From assembly GCA_020747065.1 (NCBI GenBank), contig JAGMVK010000005.1:2852001-2916000 (forward strand): a stretch of 64,000 bases of DNA. Direction: 5' to 3'. The DNA is from Cadophora sp. MPI-SDFR-AT-0126 (lineage: Eukaryota; Ascomycota; Leotiomycetes; Helotiales; Ploettnerulaceae). Position 1 is the stretch's first letter. Each line of letters opens with the position of its first letter. The position numbers and the translations under genes are program-made. The notes under the pieces were generated by a model. The model saw only the letters and a program-made list of their open reading frames with translations. It ran no database searches and was not told where the DNA came from. This document shows, one piece after another, positions 10,477 through 21,660 of the stretch.

Positions 10477-13283
10477 TTAAACTATCCTCATAGTGCACAT
10501 CCTCAAACCAGCATACCAATCCCACTCCCTCCCCCCAACATCCTCATCCCCTCTCATCCTCCAATCCGTCTTCCCAAACCCCTCCCTCCCCATCTGAAAA
10601 AACCCAACCCTCTGAAACACCTCCACGCCATCAATACCCGTCCCCTTCCTCACAAGCACCAATCCCCTCGGCGTCTCCGTCCAGGTTACTTCCAAGAAAT
10701 ACAGATCCCTGAGACCGCCTGATTGCGTCTCAGAGTTCGCGGGAATCGTCCCCTTCGCTGGCCGTGGACGTGTATTCTTCGCCTCGGGCTTGGGAATAAT
10801 CTCGCCATTCCCAAGCATCCTCTTCGTAACCCTCTCTTTCACCCCGAGCTGCGCATTAATCGCCTTCACAACCTCATCCTCAACCTGCCTCTCCATATAC
10901 GGACCCAATACCTCTCTTCCCACCCTCGACTCATCCATCACGATACAATCCCAGAAAAGATGCGGCCATTCCTTCGCATCTGTAACCACGAAGAACGCCA
11001 GCACTTCATCCGCCGAGAATTGTTGTATTGGCCCAGTCAGGGTGATGAATCCATTGAGAACTTGTCCGTACGGCACGTTTGCGAATTTGGGCGTTGTGGA
11101 TGCAGAGCGGATCTCTATGAGGCTGTGGTGCGGCCCATCCCATTCGTGTGAAGCGAAGGATATGCCCGAATCGACGGAGACGAAAGACCACGTTGGCGCA
11201 ATATACACATCCTCCTCCGCACTTGCACCCGACTTGACGCCAGCGTGTTGCTGTTGAGGTGGTCCTTTCTGGAAATGTTCCATACTCGTAAATCTAGTAT
11301 ATTTAGTTCCCAGATCGTAGATCTGCGGCATGGAGAGGTGCTCGAGATGTCGTCGATTGTTCCTTGAATCCTGCTCTGCTTCTCCAGCTGTGGTGTTTTT
11401 CATCACGTTGATAGGGCCCGATTTTGGTTTGTTGGGGATGCAATACCACAGCAATGCCCAAGGGAGACTTTTCCTCCATAGACCTGCGAGGTATTGGTCG
11501 AAATGTAAGCGATAGAACTCTGATGCAATCGCTGACAGAGCGGGTAATCTGTCCGTCTGGAACGATACTTGTCGGCGACTATAGTGCGAGGCGATGATGA
11601 GCCAGCTTTCAAGCCAGAGAGGATATGCTGCATTTTCTGGGACGTCGAGACTGGTTTGCTGCATAGAGGATGTGAGAGATTGAAGTGGATTGAGGAAGAA
11701 TCGCTGGCGGTCTTGGTACTGTGGCATGACTGAGCGGCCATGGATATCGTAAGTCCTTTTTTCCGAGACTTCTTCTTGAAGCCCATGTGTATGGGTGCAA
11801 CTCAGGCAACGCCATGTTACTTGACCCGTTCCGTACATGAGAAGCCGAGGAGCTAGCCACGCCTCCTGGAAGGTCCAACCCCTCCCCTCAATAACCTCCT
11901 CCCCGGATTCCTTGATCTTGAACCCCCTATCCTCATCCGGACACAGCCAAACCTCACTTGCCAACTCACCGTCCGGCTCCTGGATATCCCAAATCAATGG
12001 CACACAAAAGCTCTGCTTAATCGTCTTCGCGATCTGCTCTCTATCTTCCAAGAAGCCCCTCTCACAATCCTCAGCAATAGCCGCAGAGATAGTCAGGATA
12101 GCATTTTTGTAGATCGACGGCATTTGCGTCAGTTCATGTCCTTTGTCAGAGTCAGAATCCTGAATTATGCAGAGGGCGTCAATCCAGAGATATCTGATCC
12201 CTAATTTGCGTGTGACGAGGATGGCGTCCTGCAATGTCTGTGGCAACTCCCTGACTACAATCGCAATTTTAAATTCGCGAAGTGTGGATTCTTTGAGCAT
12301 TATAGATTGACCTTGAGGGCCCCAGCAGTAGCTCAGTGCGATGTATTGGCCTTTTTCTGTTTGGTTCGTTTCTTTGAGTCGAACCATGTCTAGCAGTTCG
12401 CTTAGCTGAGTGACATCGAGGACTCTGGTTGGCATGGCGCTGGATGTGATGTTTGGGCAGTTTGAGTGCGTTTGTAGACATTCTTTGAGCCACGTTCTTG
12501 CTGAGTTGAAGACTTCTCCAGTGGCTACTTGAGGGCTGGCTATTCGTTGTTGGACGTAGTGCTCTGTTGGACCGCCTGGGACAGGATAAGTCAGTGCAAT
12601 TTTCCAAAATAATCATGTGACGATACAAAGCTGTTGAGTTGACAGAATTCATGTTGTATCAAAGAAATGAAAGGATTTACCATTAGTATAGAAAGCCATG
12701 TGATAAGTATAAGCCCTCGAATGCTTCCAACTCTTAACGTCCTTGAAACGCTCCGGATCCTCCCTAAGATGCTTCTCACGAAACGCCGGATCGAGCCACA
12801 TATCTCTTTCCGGATTCGAGATTCGAAAAGATAGGTACGTCAGATATCGGCTGTTCTTCTTGACCTTGCCTTCATCAAAAAGCATCGAGATGGTCGCTCC
12901 ATTGAGATATACCTAGATCCATCCAATATCTGTCAGCCAAGTACAAACACATCTTCAAAATGAGAACTCAAATACCAAAAGTAACATCAACATCATCCAA
13001 AATAGTCAAGGAGATCACCTACCCCATCCCCCTCCACAAAAACAACCTGCCCCACGATTCTCCAACACAATGCACAAGCGCCCTGCTCCTGGCCCGTCTC
13101 ATCCGTACCCGCTACCGCAAAAGCAAGGAACTGCGCCCATGTGCCGAGGACGATTTCCTCGCCGGCTTGCATGCGCTGGATGTTGGTTTCGGTGATGGAG
13201 TAGCAGATGGGACAGTCATTGAAGCAGTTTGGGGAGCCGCTGAAGGAGGGCGGTGCGCCGAGGGTTGGGGGTGAGAGGGGCAT
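10477..13283 (-). CDS. HET-domain protein (heterokaryon incompatibility), intact
   Basis: Exons 13283-13023, 12912-12681 and 12575-10477 give 863 residues. The N-terminal 200 residues include PNCFNDCPICYSI and a possible beta-rich region (QFLAFAVAGTDETGQ), followed by VYLNGATISMLF. The HET domain starts near residue 220 with its three hallmarks: YIALSYCWGPQGQ, LGIRYLWIDALCIIQDSDSD and EGRGWTFQEAWLAPRLLMYG. Between them lies IYKNAILTISAA, the usual helix after the second motif. The C-terminal part ends WDWYAGLRMCTMRIV. HET proteins act in non-self recognition and programmed cell death, with the partner usually encoded elsewhere. The start at 13283 is the first ATG of an open frame that splices cleanly at GTAGGT. 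It shows no lesion, unlike the copy at 3.7-5.5 kb. Confidence 0.9.
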
Positions 13284-13968
13284 GGTGATGAAGGGATGAG
13301 AGGACTTCTTTCTGGTGGTGAGGTGATAATTCTAGTGAGGAGGGTTGAGGAGTTATGGGGATCAATCAGTCTGAATTGGTCTTGACTTTTGAGTCTGTAA
13401 TATTGGTTAGAATTAGAATTCTCGTGAAAAATAAAGACATATATTCCAGGTGATGGATGACAGCTGGAAGACACGAAAAATGAGAGACGAGAGATAAGAG
13501 ACTAGAAACGAGGAAATTATTCGAGGTTGTAAGCGAGCATTGTTTAGTTTTGTATTTTCAGCTTCATGCAGAGGAGGTATCTAGACTCGGCTATTTGCGC
13601 CACGAGTTTTCAGCCAGCTTGGCACTCGAAAAGAAGCGATTGGCCAGCTCATCAAATCAAATAAAAAGATGGTAGTGAGAAGCTACATGAGGATGAGGAT
13701 TCAAGTGGTGAAGAGGAGAATCAATAGACGCGCTTGCATGAGATCTTTGCTGACAATACTGCCGCCACCTACACATCAAATAGACATCGGAACGGATAGG
13801 AGGATAAACGAGAAACTGAACTCCGTTCGATTCGTCCTAATGAACGACGCATCTACCGACCCTGCCATGCAATCAGAATGCCAACCCAATTGTACTGCAT
13901 CCCGTTGCAGAATACTGCTGCCAGGCCTCAGAATCCATCTCATGCCTTCGCAGACCACCCGTCTAAAT
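13284..13968. other. spacer between HET gene promoter and carrier 3' end
   Basis: The HET gene starts at the left edge and the carrier gene ends at the right edge. Nothing else was recognised. Confidence 0.4.
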
Positions 13969-15212
13969 CTAAATTCCTAACCAAGTCTTCGCCCTCTCAT
14001 AAACATAAAAGCTTACTGCCACCATCGGCACAACCTTAACATACCCAATACTCAATCCAATCCAAAATCCCATAACTCCCCTCTCCCTCAAGATCAATTT
14101 CGCTGTCTCGCCGATATTCAATCTATGGCCATCGCCCACTGCACCACCCACCTGCATTCTCCTCCTAATGACTTCAAGCGGGTACGCGGACGTCTGAGAT
14201 ACTAAGCCCGCGATACCACCCGCGAACAGCTCAGCCCAGGATCGTAGAGGAGGCGGTTTATTCTCGGGCGAATTGGCCGGCTTAGGGAGAGTTGTGTATT
14301 TCGCAAACATGGGATAGCGAAGGATATCACCGGCCGTATCATGTGTCAAAAATGACATTCCCGCATAAGGCAACATGCCTAGGACCGTAGCACTAAATCC
14401 ACGGTAGAAATTCGCCAAGCCCGCACGCGGTGCAACAGCTTGTACTGCATCGGAGACCGCAGTCGGGAGAGCAGTTATATGTTTCGTAGGTGGGGGAGGC
14501 GCTTCGTTGTATATACGTTTGCAAATACTGGAAAGGGATGATCGTGAATCGCGCTTGGTCTCGAAGGCTAGCCGCACGCGGATTACTTCCAATGGGTAGG
14601 TGAAGAAGACGCTTGTGACGCCAGCCATTGATCCGGATAGGAGTCTTCTGAGCGGTGTTTCTTGTGCTGGGGAGTGGATTACTACGGAGCGGATTTGCTC
14701 GTATGCGAGGAATTTGATGGCGGCGTAGGGGAAGATACGGAGAATGGTTGCGGAATGCCCGCGGAAGAGACCCCGCGCGCCTTCGTCCTTGTATATATCT
14801 TTCATAGCGGTTACGACGCCGAACCAGCTGCCGGTGTACTTTGCGAACTGGGGATTTGAGGCTTGGAAGAGGATCTTGACTCGATCGAGGGGGGCGACAA
14901 GAGTTTTGGCCTGTACGAACGTTAGTATATCTTCAATCATCTCCCATTCCCCCGCAACGTATTCTCCTTCTCTAGCAGAGCAAGTCATAGATTCAGTTTA
15001 CATACCGCACTCCCCGCCAGCCCTCCCGCTACGCCTGTCCGCCATATATAATCAAAGCTCTGCTTATGGTGTTTCTTCGGCGCTACGGCATCGTCGTCTG
15101 TCGGGCAGACTGCCAGGTCTTTCCGGCGGCCTGAGACTACTGCGTCCATCTCTCGTGATTTGTCCTTGAGCATCGCGGGTGGAGAGGCATTGTTGAAGAG
15201 GGCCGAGGGCAT
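13969..15212 (-). CDS. LEU5: mitochondrial carrier, LEU5/SLC25A16-42 type (CoA transport)
   Basis: Exons 15212-15006 and 14910-13969, with an intron at 14911-15005, give 382 residues. The product is a six-helix inner mitochondrial membrane carrier with the threefold repeat. Signature motifs are PLDRVKILFQ in repeat 1, PLEVIRVRLAFETKRD in repeat 2 and PLEVIRRRMQVGG in repeat 3. The G-rich halves of the repeats (EGARGLFRGHSATILRIFPYAAIKF, quoted here only in outline, and NFYRGFSATVLGMLPYAGMSF) are typical of the CoA/Leu5-Graves-disease carrier branch. So is the insertion before repeat 3. Yeast Leu5 is needed to accumulate CoA in the mitochondrial matrix. The N-terminus (RTGVAGGLAGSA-AKTLVAPLDR) crosses the intron as expected. 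The carrier family is certain. The substrate is by family resemblance. Confidence 0.9.
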
Positions 15213-15930
15213 TCCTTGCCGCCTCGTGGCTCGTGGGTATTATCTTCTGTCGGGGTATTGGAGGGTCATTTGGTAGTCATTCCGGTGACTGGGGTCGTGC
15301 TTGGTCTGGTCTGATTTGGTCCTTTTTAGCTGTTAATTCGACGGAGCAAATAAAGACAAAGACCGAGATGAAGTGAGGTCGAGGAGAGGAGAGGTGGAGA
15401 GGTGGGGTATTCGTGGAGAAGTTCGTTCGTCGTTGTTTGGTAACGCACCGAAGTTGTACGGGGAGACACAACCGAATTGTTGATTTGCCGCGGACGTCAT
15501 TTAGCGTATCCCGCTTTCGGGGTTCTTAAGCCGTGAATTCAACTTTTTTGCCCCGGTGCCCGATGCAAGCCGAAGTGGTCATGGCTTTTAGTTTATCCGA
15601 CGGTTATGCACTCGACGATGAGATGTCCGATTACGGCTTCATTATTACTTACTTGAGAAACTGTGGTATCTCACGAGAAGAGAACGATTTTTGTTGTGAA
15701 GATACTCGAGAGATGATTTAAAGATATGTGAAGTCTCACGTGATCATTTTGCAAGCTTTTGTTTTTTATTGCAATCTCGTCCTGTCTTCTCATTCTCATT
15801 TTTCTTTCCTTCGTACAACACTTGTATGGCGCCTTTGTTTCCATCTAAGTTGCACTTGCTTATTATGTAACTTTTCCGTTTTGTTTATATGCCTTTTTTG
15901 TCTCATATATATGTACCCTCCAATGCTCGA
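15213..15930. other. divergent promoter region, carrier and MT-A70 genes
   Basis: The two genes start outward from here. The right half is T/C-rich, as often seen before fungal start codons. No RNA gene was seen. Confidence 0.4.
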
Positions 15931-17226
15931 ATGGAATCCTCCATCCTCTATCAAAACGCACAATCCACAGTCATCTTGATCGACATCCCACGCTCCCTTG
16001 AAGCCGCCCAACACCTCTCACCCCCATCCCCCTCTCAACCCACCTCATCCTCTCCATCTCCATCATCTTCAAGAAGAAGAATCATCTCCACCCCAGCTCT
16101 CCTCCACCCTTACCCCTCACTGGAACCCAAAACCCCCAAAGCACGTGCAAATTTCAACCAGCGCCTCGGCGTCCCCTCTATCAATGAGTTACTGCTGAGG
16201 AAGCATGTTGAGTTTGCGCTGAGGGAGATCGGGGAGCGGTATAAGGGGGAAGAGTGGTGTCTGGGGAGGGTTATTGAAGAGAGGAATGTAAATGGTGTTG
16301 AGAATTCGAGGCGGAAGCGGGTGAGGGGAGACGAGGATCAGAGACCCGAAGCTGCAGATTCAGCTCACCCACATCCCCAAGACAATAATCGGCAATTGGG
16401 GGAGGAAATTATGAACCCTGATGGGTTATTCTTCACCAACCCCAGTCCATCACAAATATCGCTAAACATCCAATTCCCAGACGAGCAACAGCCCAAACAA
16501 GTACACATCCCACCCCACAGCACGCTCCTCTCCGGCCCCCTCTCCTCCACCCTCCCAACATTCACATCCTCTGCCTCCTCCCCCTCCTCCACGTCCAAGG
16601 AATCATCCGGCTTCTCACTCATAACCCTCGACCCTCCCTGGCCCAATCGCTCCGCCCGCCGTTCTTCCAAATACACACTCTCCCCCAACATCTCCTCCCT
16701 CCTCTCTAGCCTTCCCTTACAAAACCACCTAAGCGAGGACGGCGTAATAGCCGTATGGGTCACCAACAGAGAATCATTTCGGGAGATGCTCCTTGGGTCC
16801 GAGGGAGAGTGTGGTGATAGAGGGCTGTTTGCACATTGGGGCGTGCAGCTTGCAGAGGAATGGGTATGGGTCAAGACTACCGTTAAAGGAGAGCTGGTTT
16901 TCGATCTTGAGGGCGGGTGGAGGAGGCCGTGGGAGGTGCTGCTTGTTGGGCGGCAACATTCAGAGGGGAGTGGTCAGGGGGAGGTGAAGAGGAGGATTAT
17001 AGCGGGTGTTCCGGATCTGCATTCTCGGAAACCGAATTTGAAGGGGTTATTTGAGAAATTGTTTTTCAAAGAAGAATTGAGAAATGGAGAGGATAAAGTA
17101 GGGGAGAAGACGTATGAGGCGCTGGAGATCTTTGCGAGGAATTTGACGGCGGGGTGGTGGAGTTGGGGGGATGAGGTGTTGAAATTTCAAGGGAAGGAGT
17201 GCTGGGTTGATACAGAGGAAGGTTGA
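15931..17226 (+). CDS. MT-A70 family adenine methyltransferase, METTL4-like
   Basis: Single exon, 431 residues from the ATG at 15931 (MESSILYQNAQSTVILIDIP). An in-frame ATG at 15889 would add 14 residues but lies in the T-rich leader. Residues 1-225 are Ser/Pro-rich with a conserved-looking patch (FNQRLGVPSINELLLRKHVEFAL). The catalytic domain begins at FSLITLDPPWPNRSARR, with the DPPW motif at residues 234-237. It continues through AVWVTNRESF, EEWVWVKTT, GGWRRPWEVLLVGR, VPDLHSRKPNLKGLFEKLF and ALEIFARNLTAGWWSWGDEVL. These are METTL4 hallmarks. METTL4 relatives add N6-methyl groups to U2 snRNA and related adenosines, and DNA 6mA has also been proposed. A cofactor-binding AdoMet role is expected. 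The target in this organism is unknown. Confidence 0.92.
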   Translation: MESSILYQNAQSTVILIDIPRSLEAAQHLSPPSPSQPTSSSPSPSSSRRRIISTPALLHPYPSLEPKTPKARANFNQRLGVPSINELLLRKHVEFALREIGERYKGEEWCLGRVIEERNVNGVENSRRKRVRGDEDQRPEAADSAHPHPQDNNRQLGEEIMNPDGLFFTNPSPSQISLNIQFPDEQQPKQVHIPPHSTLLSGPLSSTLPTFTSSASSPSSTSKESSGFSLITLDPPWPNRSARRSSKYTLSPNISSLLSSLPLQNHLSEDGVIAVWVTNRESFREMLLGSEGECGDRGLFAHWGVQLAEEWVWVKTTVKGELVFDLEGGWRRPWEVLLVGRQHSEGSGQGEVKRRIIAGVPDLHSRKPNLKGLFEKLFFKEELRNGEDKVGEKTYEALEIFARNLTAGWWSWGDEVLKFQGKECWVDTEEG

Positions 17227-17413
17227 TGGTGAGGATGCAGTGGATGTAAGGTAGTAGTAGATGTTGTTGATACCATTTGATCTCATGGTCATACATATAA
17301 TACATTTCTACAATGCAGTATTCTAGCAGCGCTATGCAAACATCCTATCCATATCAAGGTATCCACGAATCACACTCTCCTCTCTTTCCAGTCCTAATCT
17401 CTCAATCCCGCAT

Positions 17414-18322
17414 TCATTTATTTCCCACCCTCGGCACCTCAACATCCTTCTCGACCTCCACCGCCTCTCCATCATCCTCCCACACCTGCGTCTCTTGATC
17501 AGCATCATTCGGTTTCCAGCTCGTCTCCCCTTTCAACAGAGCCTTGGCTTGCTCAGCGATACTCTCTCGTTCGCGCGTTGGCTTTGTTCGGTATGAGGGC
17601 TGAACGGTCTCGGATTGCTCTTGGCGGAATTGGTTGACGGCATCGAAGGAAGCTTTGTCCCATCTATGAAAGTGTAGTGGTTAGCATAGCAATGGATAGA
17701 AAGAGCGCCCAGAAATCTCAATTCTGCCTCCAAATTCCCAATCCCTGATTTCCAACCCTCAAGCCCATCTTGAGTCCTTCTTTACCCATTCTCAAAGCAG
17801 TACATATAGAGGTAACTTTGAAAGGGAACAGGAAGACCTACAAATCAAAATTCTTCGGCTTCTCAGGCCACACAAACGGACTCTCCATCTCCACCAACAT
17901 CTTCTTGATACTCCTCGGGCGATACCACTGCCTCGGCCTAATCCTCGCCGCGCCAGGCTTATCCTGCCGCACTTTCTGCTGCTGGATGTAGCTGCGCACG
18001 CCACGGATCTGCACGCCGTAGGCGTTCCAGAGGTAGTCTCGCAGGTCGAGCTTGTTGAGATTGAGGGGGACGATGAAGGAGGCGAAGGTGGGTGGGTGTT
18101 CGGGTGTGCGGAGGAGGGTGAGTGTGAAGTTTGGTCTGAGAGAAACAAGGTGTATTAGTTGGGTGGTTGTGAGGAGGGTGGTGAGCGAGGTTTGAGATGG
18201 GGACGGGAGGCAGAAAATGGATTGGAAGAGTGTACGGAGTGGAGAGGATGCAAAACGTACAAGAAGACCTGCTTATTTCCTAACCGATACCGTCCTACGC
18301 GGACAGGTACTTTGGAAGCCAT
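17414..18322 (-). CDS. MRP20: mitochondrial large ribosomal subunit protein uL23m (YmL41/Mrp20)
   Basis: Exons 18322-18261, 18135-17842 and 17663-17414 give 201 residues. The start reads MASKVPVRVGRYRLGNKQVF. The uL23 core follows: PNFTLTLLRTPEHPPTFASF, LNLNKLDLRDYLWNAYGV, QIRGVRSYIQQQKVRQ and PRQWYRPRSIKKMLVEM. The last is the fungal mitochondrial extension, followed by PFVWPEKPKNFDLWDKASFD. A charged tail (VWEDDGEAVEVEKDVEVPRVGNK) ends the protein. It binds 23S-type rRNA at the polypeptide exit of the mitoribosome. The gene is head to head with the dienelactone hydrolase gene. Confidence 0.93.
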
Positions 18323-18850
18323 AATGAATCAATTGGCGTTGTGACCTTCAAACGAGTGTTCGCTGCCAATTGTTGATAGCTTGCTTCCCTGTCGCCAAAT
18401 TTCTCGATATCTCGAGGCGGCTCGGTTCGCGTCTAATATAGAAGCGCGCTTGACATTCCGAGTCCAGCCCAGCTCCGATCAGACCCTCAGCGTCCCTGAA
18501 CCCTTGTCGCATCCACGGAAGTTCCGGGCGCGCTAAGTATTCCGTAGTCTGTCTGAATGGAACCCTCATTGGAAGGTATTGATTGGCTCGGAGACTCGGT
18601 TTTAACTCGATCTTATCGCCAAAACTTCAAGGCACTTGCGAGTCTACAGGCATCGTCAGGAGCACGTCAAGCTGACAAAGCTGCGTCCTTACGTAGATGT
18701 GCCCCGCCTAGATGCCCCGCAGTACTGAATATCCAGACCCGTACAAAAGCTTGAAATTTCTCCCTAACCCTCTCTCTCGGATTGAGTTGATATATCTTCA
18801 ATTTTCGAGTTTCGGACAGCTAGGAAACACAACCTTCCACTTGACTCAAA
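18323..18850. other. divergent promoter between uL23m and dienelactone hydrolase genes
   Basis: Both genes start outward from this interval. No other coding sequence was supported. Confidence 0.45.
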
Positions 18851-20067
18851 ATGGCATCCAACCCTCCTTCCACCTGCTGCACTGTCGGCGTCAAGCATGA
18901 GTATGTTGATCTCACTTAAATCAACCCCGCATCGTCCTGCATAAGGTTCTCGCATGTGCTCATGTCCTCTCAAACATTGATCACTCATCTTCCACGACAA
19001 GATAAGCATAAAAAATCTGCCCAATAACCAAACTAACATGTCAACCCCACAGCGGAACACCAACCGGCAAATCTTTCAAAATCGGCAACATCGAGGCCTA
19101 TGCCGCCGAGCCGAGTGGAAAGACCGTTCACAAGGACACTGCCATCCTATTCCTACCAGATGTGATTGGTATCTGGCAGAACTCGCAATTGATGGCTGAT
19201 CAATATGCTGCGAATGGATATTATACGCTCATTCCGGATTTGTTCAATGGTGATGCTCTAGCCTTGAACCGTCCGGAGGGATTCGATCTCATGTCTTGGT
19301 AGGTTTCCCCTCGAGTACGTTGTTTCCTGTGAAGATTATGTACTTCTCTAAGATCTACTTCCATCGACTGTGACAGACTAGAACATTCTCCGGGGACTTT
19401 TACTGACCCTTATCCCCCTAGGCTCACCAAGGGAAGCGACGGAAAGAATCCTCACACCTACGACGCCGTTGATCCTATCGTCGAGAAATCGATCAAGTAT
19501 CTCCAAGAGCAGGGATTCAAGAAAATCGGTGCTGTTGGCTACTGCTTCGTGAGTATCCACTCCTATCTGCTCCAGAATTCTGCTTTTCCAGGACATAGCT
19601 GATGACCTTCCTTGCTAGGGTGCCAAGTACGCTGTCAGATTTATGGCAGCCGGCAAAGGAATTTCCGTCGGATTCGTCGCTCATCCCTCGTACGTCTTTC
19701 TTCTCTCCTTCCTACACTCACTGTGTTCCCTGATTGTCCTTCCTCTCTTGTCCAAACCCAAATCTATCCACCGCGCAAACCCGAACCTCTAACATACCCC
19801 AGCTTCGTCGAAGAAGACGAACTCCTCGCCATCACCGGCCCCTTCTCCATCGCCGCCGCCGAAACCGACCCAATCTTCCCCACCGAGAAGCGCCACCGCT
19901 CGGAAGAGCTTCTACCCCAAACCAAGCAGCCCTATCAGATCAATCTGTACAGTGGTGTCGTGCACGGCTTCTCGGTTCGCTGTGACACCAGTAAGAAGAT
20001 TGAGAAGTATGCGAAGGAACAGGCTTTCCTCCAGGCTGTGGCTTGGTTTGATGAGCATTTGATTTGA
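18851..20067 (+). CDS. dienelactone hydrolase family protein
   Basis: Five exons, 18851-18900, 19053-19298, 19422-19548, 19619-19689 and 19803-20067, give 252 residues. The product is a cytosolic alpha/beta hydrolase with a Cys nucleophile. It starts MASNPPSTCCTVGVKHDGTP, has DTAILFLPDVIGIWQNSQLM after strand 1, and the nucleophile elbow GAVGYCFGAKYAVRF. The acid residue is in AAAETDPIFPTEK and the histidine in LYSGVVHGFSVR, forming the Cys-Asp-His triad. Fungal members act on dienelactone-like or other small esters. Many are annotated from aromatic degradation pathways, but the real substrate is usually unknown. No pathway partner is adjacent. Confidence 0.93.
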
Positions 20068-20343
20068 CTGTCTGATGATGATGCCATTTCTGAGAGGGGG
20101 AGATTGTGAGTGAAGAATGTAGATGGAAAACTGTTCGATGGGCGTGAGCCTGGGAATAGGATTCTCTACATAGTCACGGCACAGCGTCGAAGGTGCCTAC
20201 TCAATTAGATACTTTCGCTCGCTAAATTTCTTCACCTGGAGATCTATATTCGGCCCAAGTTACTTCAGCATCTCATCTCATGAACGCCGGAACGGCAAAT
20301 ATCTTTTCTACCTTCGAATTGAATTTAATTATCTCTATATTCC

Positions 20344-21660
20344 TCAAGCTGGCGACTTAAAGTTCTTTCCACTTTTCCACACATGAGTCACATTCTTCGC
20401 GTCAGCGAACAACTTGATATCCTCCAGCGGATTCCCAGTCAGCGCAATAATATCCGCATCAAATCCCTCCTTTAGCTGCCCACTCGTCTTCGCAAAGTTA
20501 TCTCCCAAAGTTTCCGGCCCCACCGCAGTCGCAGCCTCAATAGCCTGCAAAGGGCTCATCCCAGCATCCACAGCATAGAATAACTCCTTACCATTCCTCC
20601 CATGCGTATTATACGTATCCCCCAAACTCGTCCCCTGATCCGTACCCAACGCAATCCTCACCCCACTTTTGACCGCCAGCTTATACGCCCTCCTATGCAC
20701 CGCCGCCGTAGCAATCATCTTCGCACGATTGACTGGCGGCAAATCCTCGAGATTCTCCATCCCGCCCTCCACAACCAGGGAAGTCGCAACGAGAATCGCA
20801 TCCTTCTCCTTCATCAACTTCACACACTCCTCATCCAGAAAGCTCCCATGCTCAATCGTCCTTACCCCAGCGTTCAACGCATTGACAATCCCGTCCTTGC
20901 CATGACAATGCGCAGCTACAGCTCTCTTCGCCCTCGCCGCCTCCTCCACAATAGCCCTTAGCTCGTCTGGCGAGAACTCCGCCGCTTCAGGATCGTCGAT
21001 GAGACTGTACACGCCCCCTGTAGCACACACTTTAATGACTTTCGCACCCCTCCGGATCATCTTCCTGACCGTCCGAATGCAATCCGGCACACCATCACAA
21101 ACCGCAAACGGAATCCCACGCTTCGCACAAGCGTCTAACACAGTTTCGATGGGCAAGTCATGGATATCTCCATGTCCGGCCGTCATGCTCAGGATACCAA
21201 TACTCGAGTAAACATTCGGCCCCACAATAGTCCCTTCCTCAATCGCAGGCGCCATCTCCCCCGCGTACCCCGCCAATTCCCTCACAGACGTAAAGCCGGC
21301 CATCAGCGTCCTCTCGAGATCCTTCACGATGCGAGCAGCTGACAGCACGGCGGGCTGGCTAACGATAGACGAGAAGCCGGAGAGGCTAGAGACGCCGAGG
21401 AAGTGCACGTGGCAGTCCCAGAGACCTGGGAGCAGCGTGTCGACGGTTGTGAAGGGCACGGCGCTGTATTTTGCGGGTAGGGAGGTGTGTGGTCCTACCC
21501 AGGCGATTGACTTCTCGTGGATGATGAGGGTCCCATTTTTGATGGGAGGCCCACGGCCGGGGATGAGGAGGGTGGATTTTATACCGTGGAGTTTGGGGGT
21601 TTGGGAGACGGCATCATGGGGGGTGCTGCGATTGATGGTGGCTTGTGGTACGATAATCAT
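20344..21660 (-). CDS. metal-dependent amidohydrolase (imidazolonepropionase/ochratoxinase-like)
   Basis: Single exon, 438 residues from the ATG at 21660 (MIIVPQATINRSTPHDAVSQ). The upstream frame is open, so a longer N-terminus is possible. The amidohydrolase metal ligands are in order: LLPGLWDCHVHFLG (HxH), GAKVIKVCATGGV (carbamylated Lys), AVAAHCHGKDG (His), VRTIEHGSFLDE (His) and RIALGTDQGTSLGDTYNTHG (Asp). The C-terminal strand GFDADIIALTGNPLEDIKLF is also standard. The domain order matches the subfamily with prolidase-like and ochratoxinase-type enzymes, which hydrolyse amide bonds in a binuclear metal site. The substrate is not predictable. No signal peptide is seen at this start. Confidence 0.88.
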   Translation of the reverse strand: MIIVPQATINRSTPHDAVSQTPKLHGIKSTLLIPGRGPPIKNGTLIIHEKSIAWVGPHTSLPAKYSAVPFTTVDTLLPGLWDCHVHFLGVSSLSGFSSIVSQPAVLSAARIVKDLERTLMAGFTSVRELAGYAGEMAPAIEEGTIVGPNVYSSIGILSMTAGHGDIHDLPIETVLDACAKRGIPFAVCDGVPDCIRTVRKMIRRGAKVIKVCATGGVYSLIDDPEAAEFSPDELRAIVEEAARAKRAVAAHCHGKDGIVNALNAGVRTIEHGSFLDEECVKLMKEKDAILVATSLVVEGGMENLEDLPPVNRAKMIATAAVHRRAYKLAVKSGVRIALGTDQGTSLGDTYNTHGRNGKELFYAVDAGMSPLQAIEAATAVGPETLGDNFAKTSGQLKEGFDADIIALTGNPLEDIKLFADAKNVTHVWKSGKNFKSPA

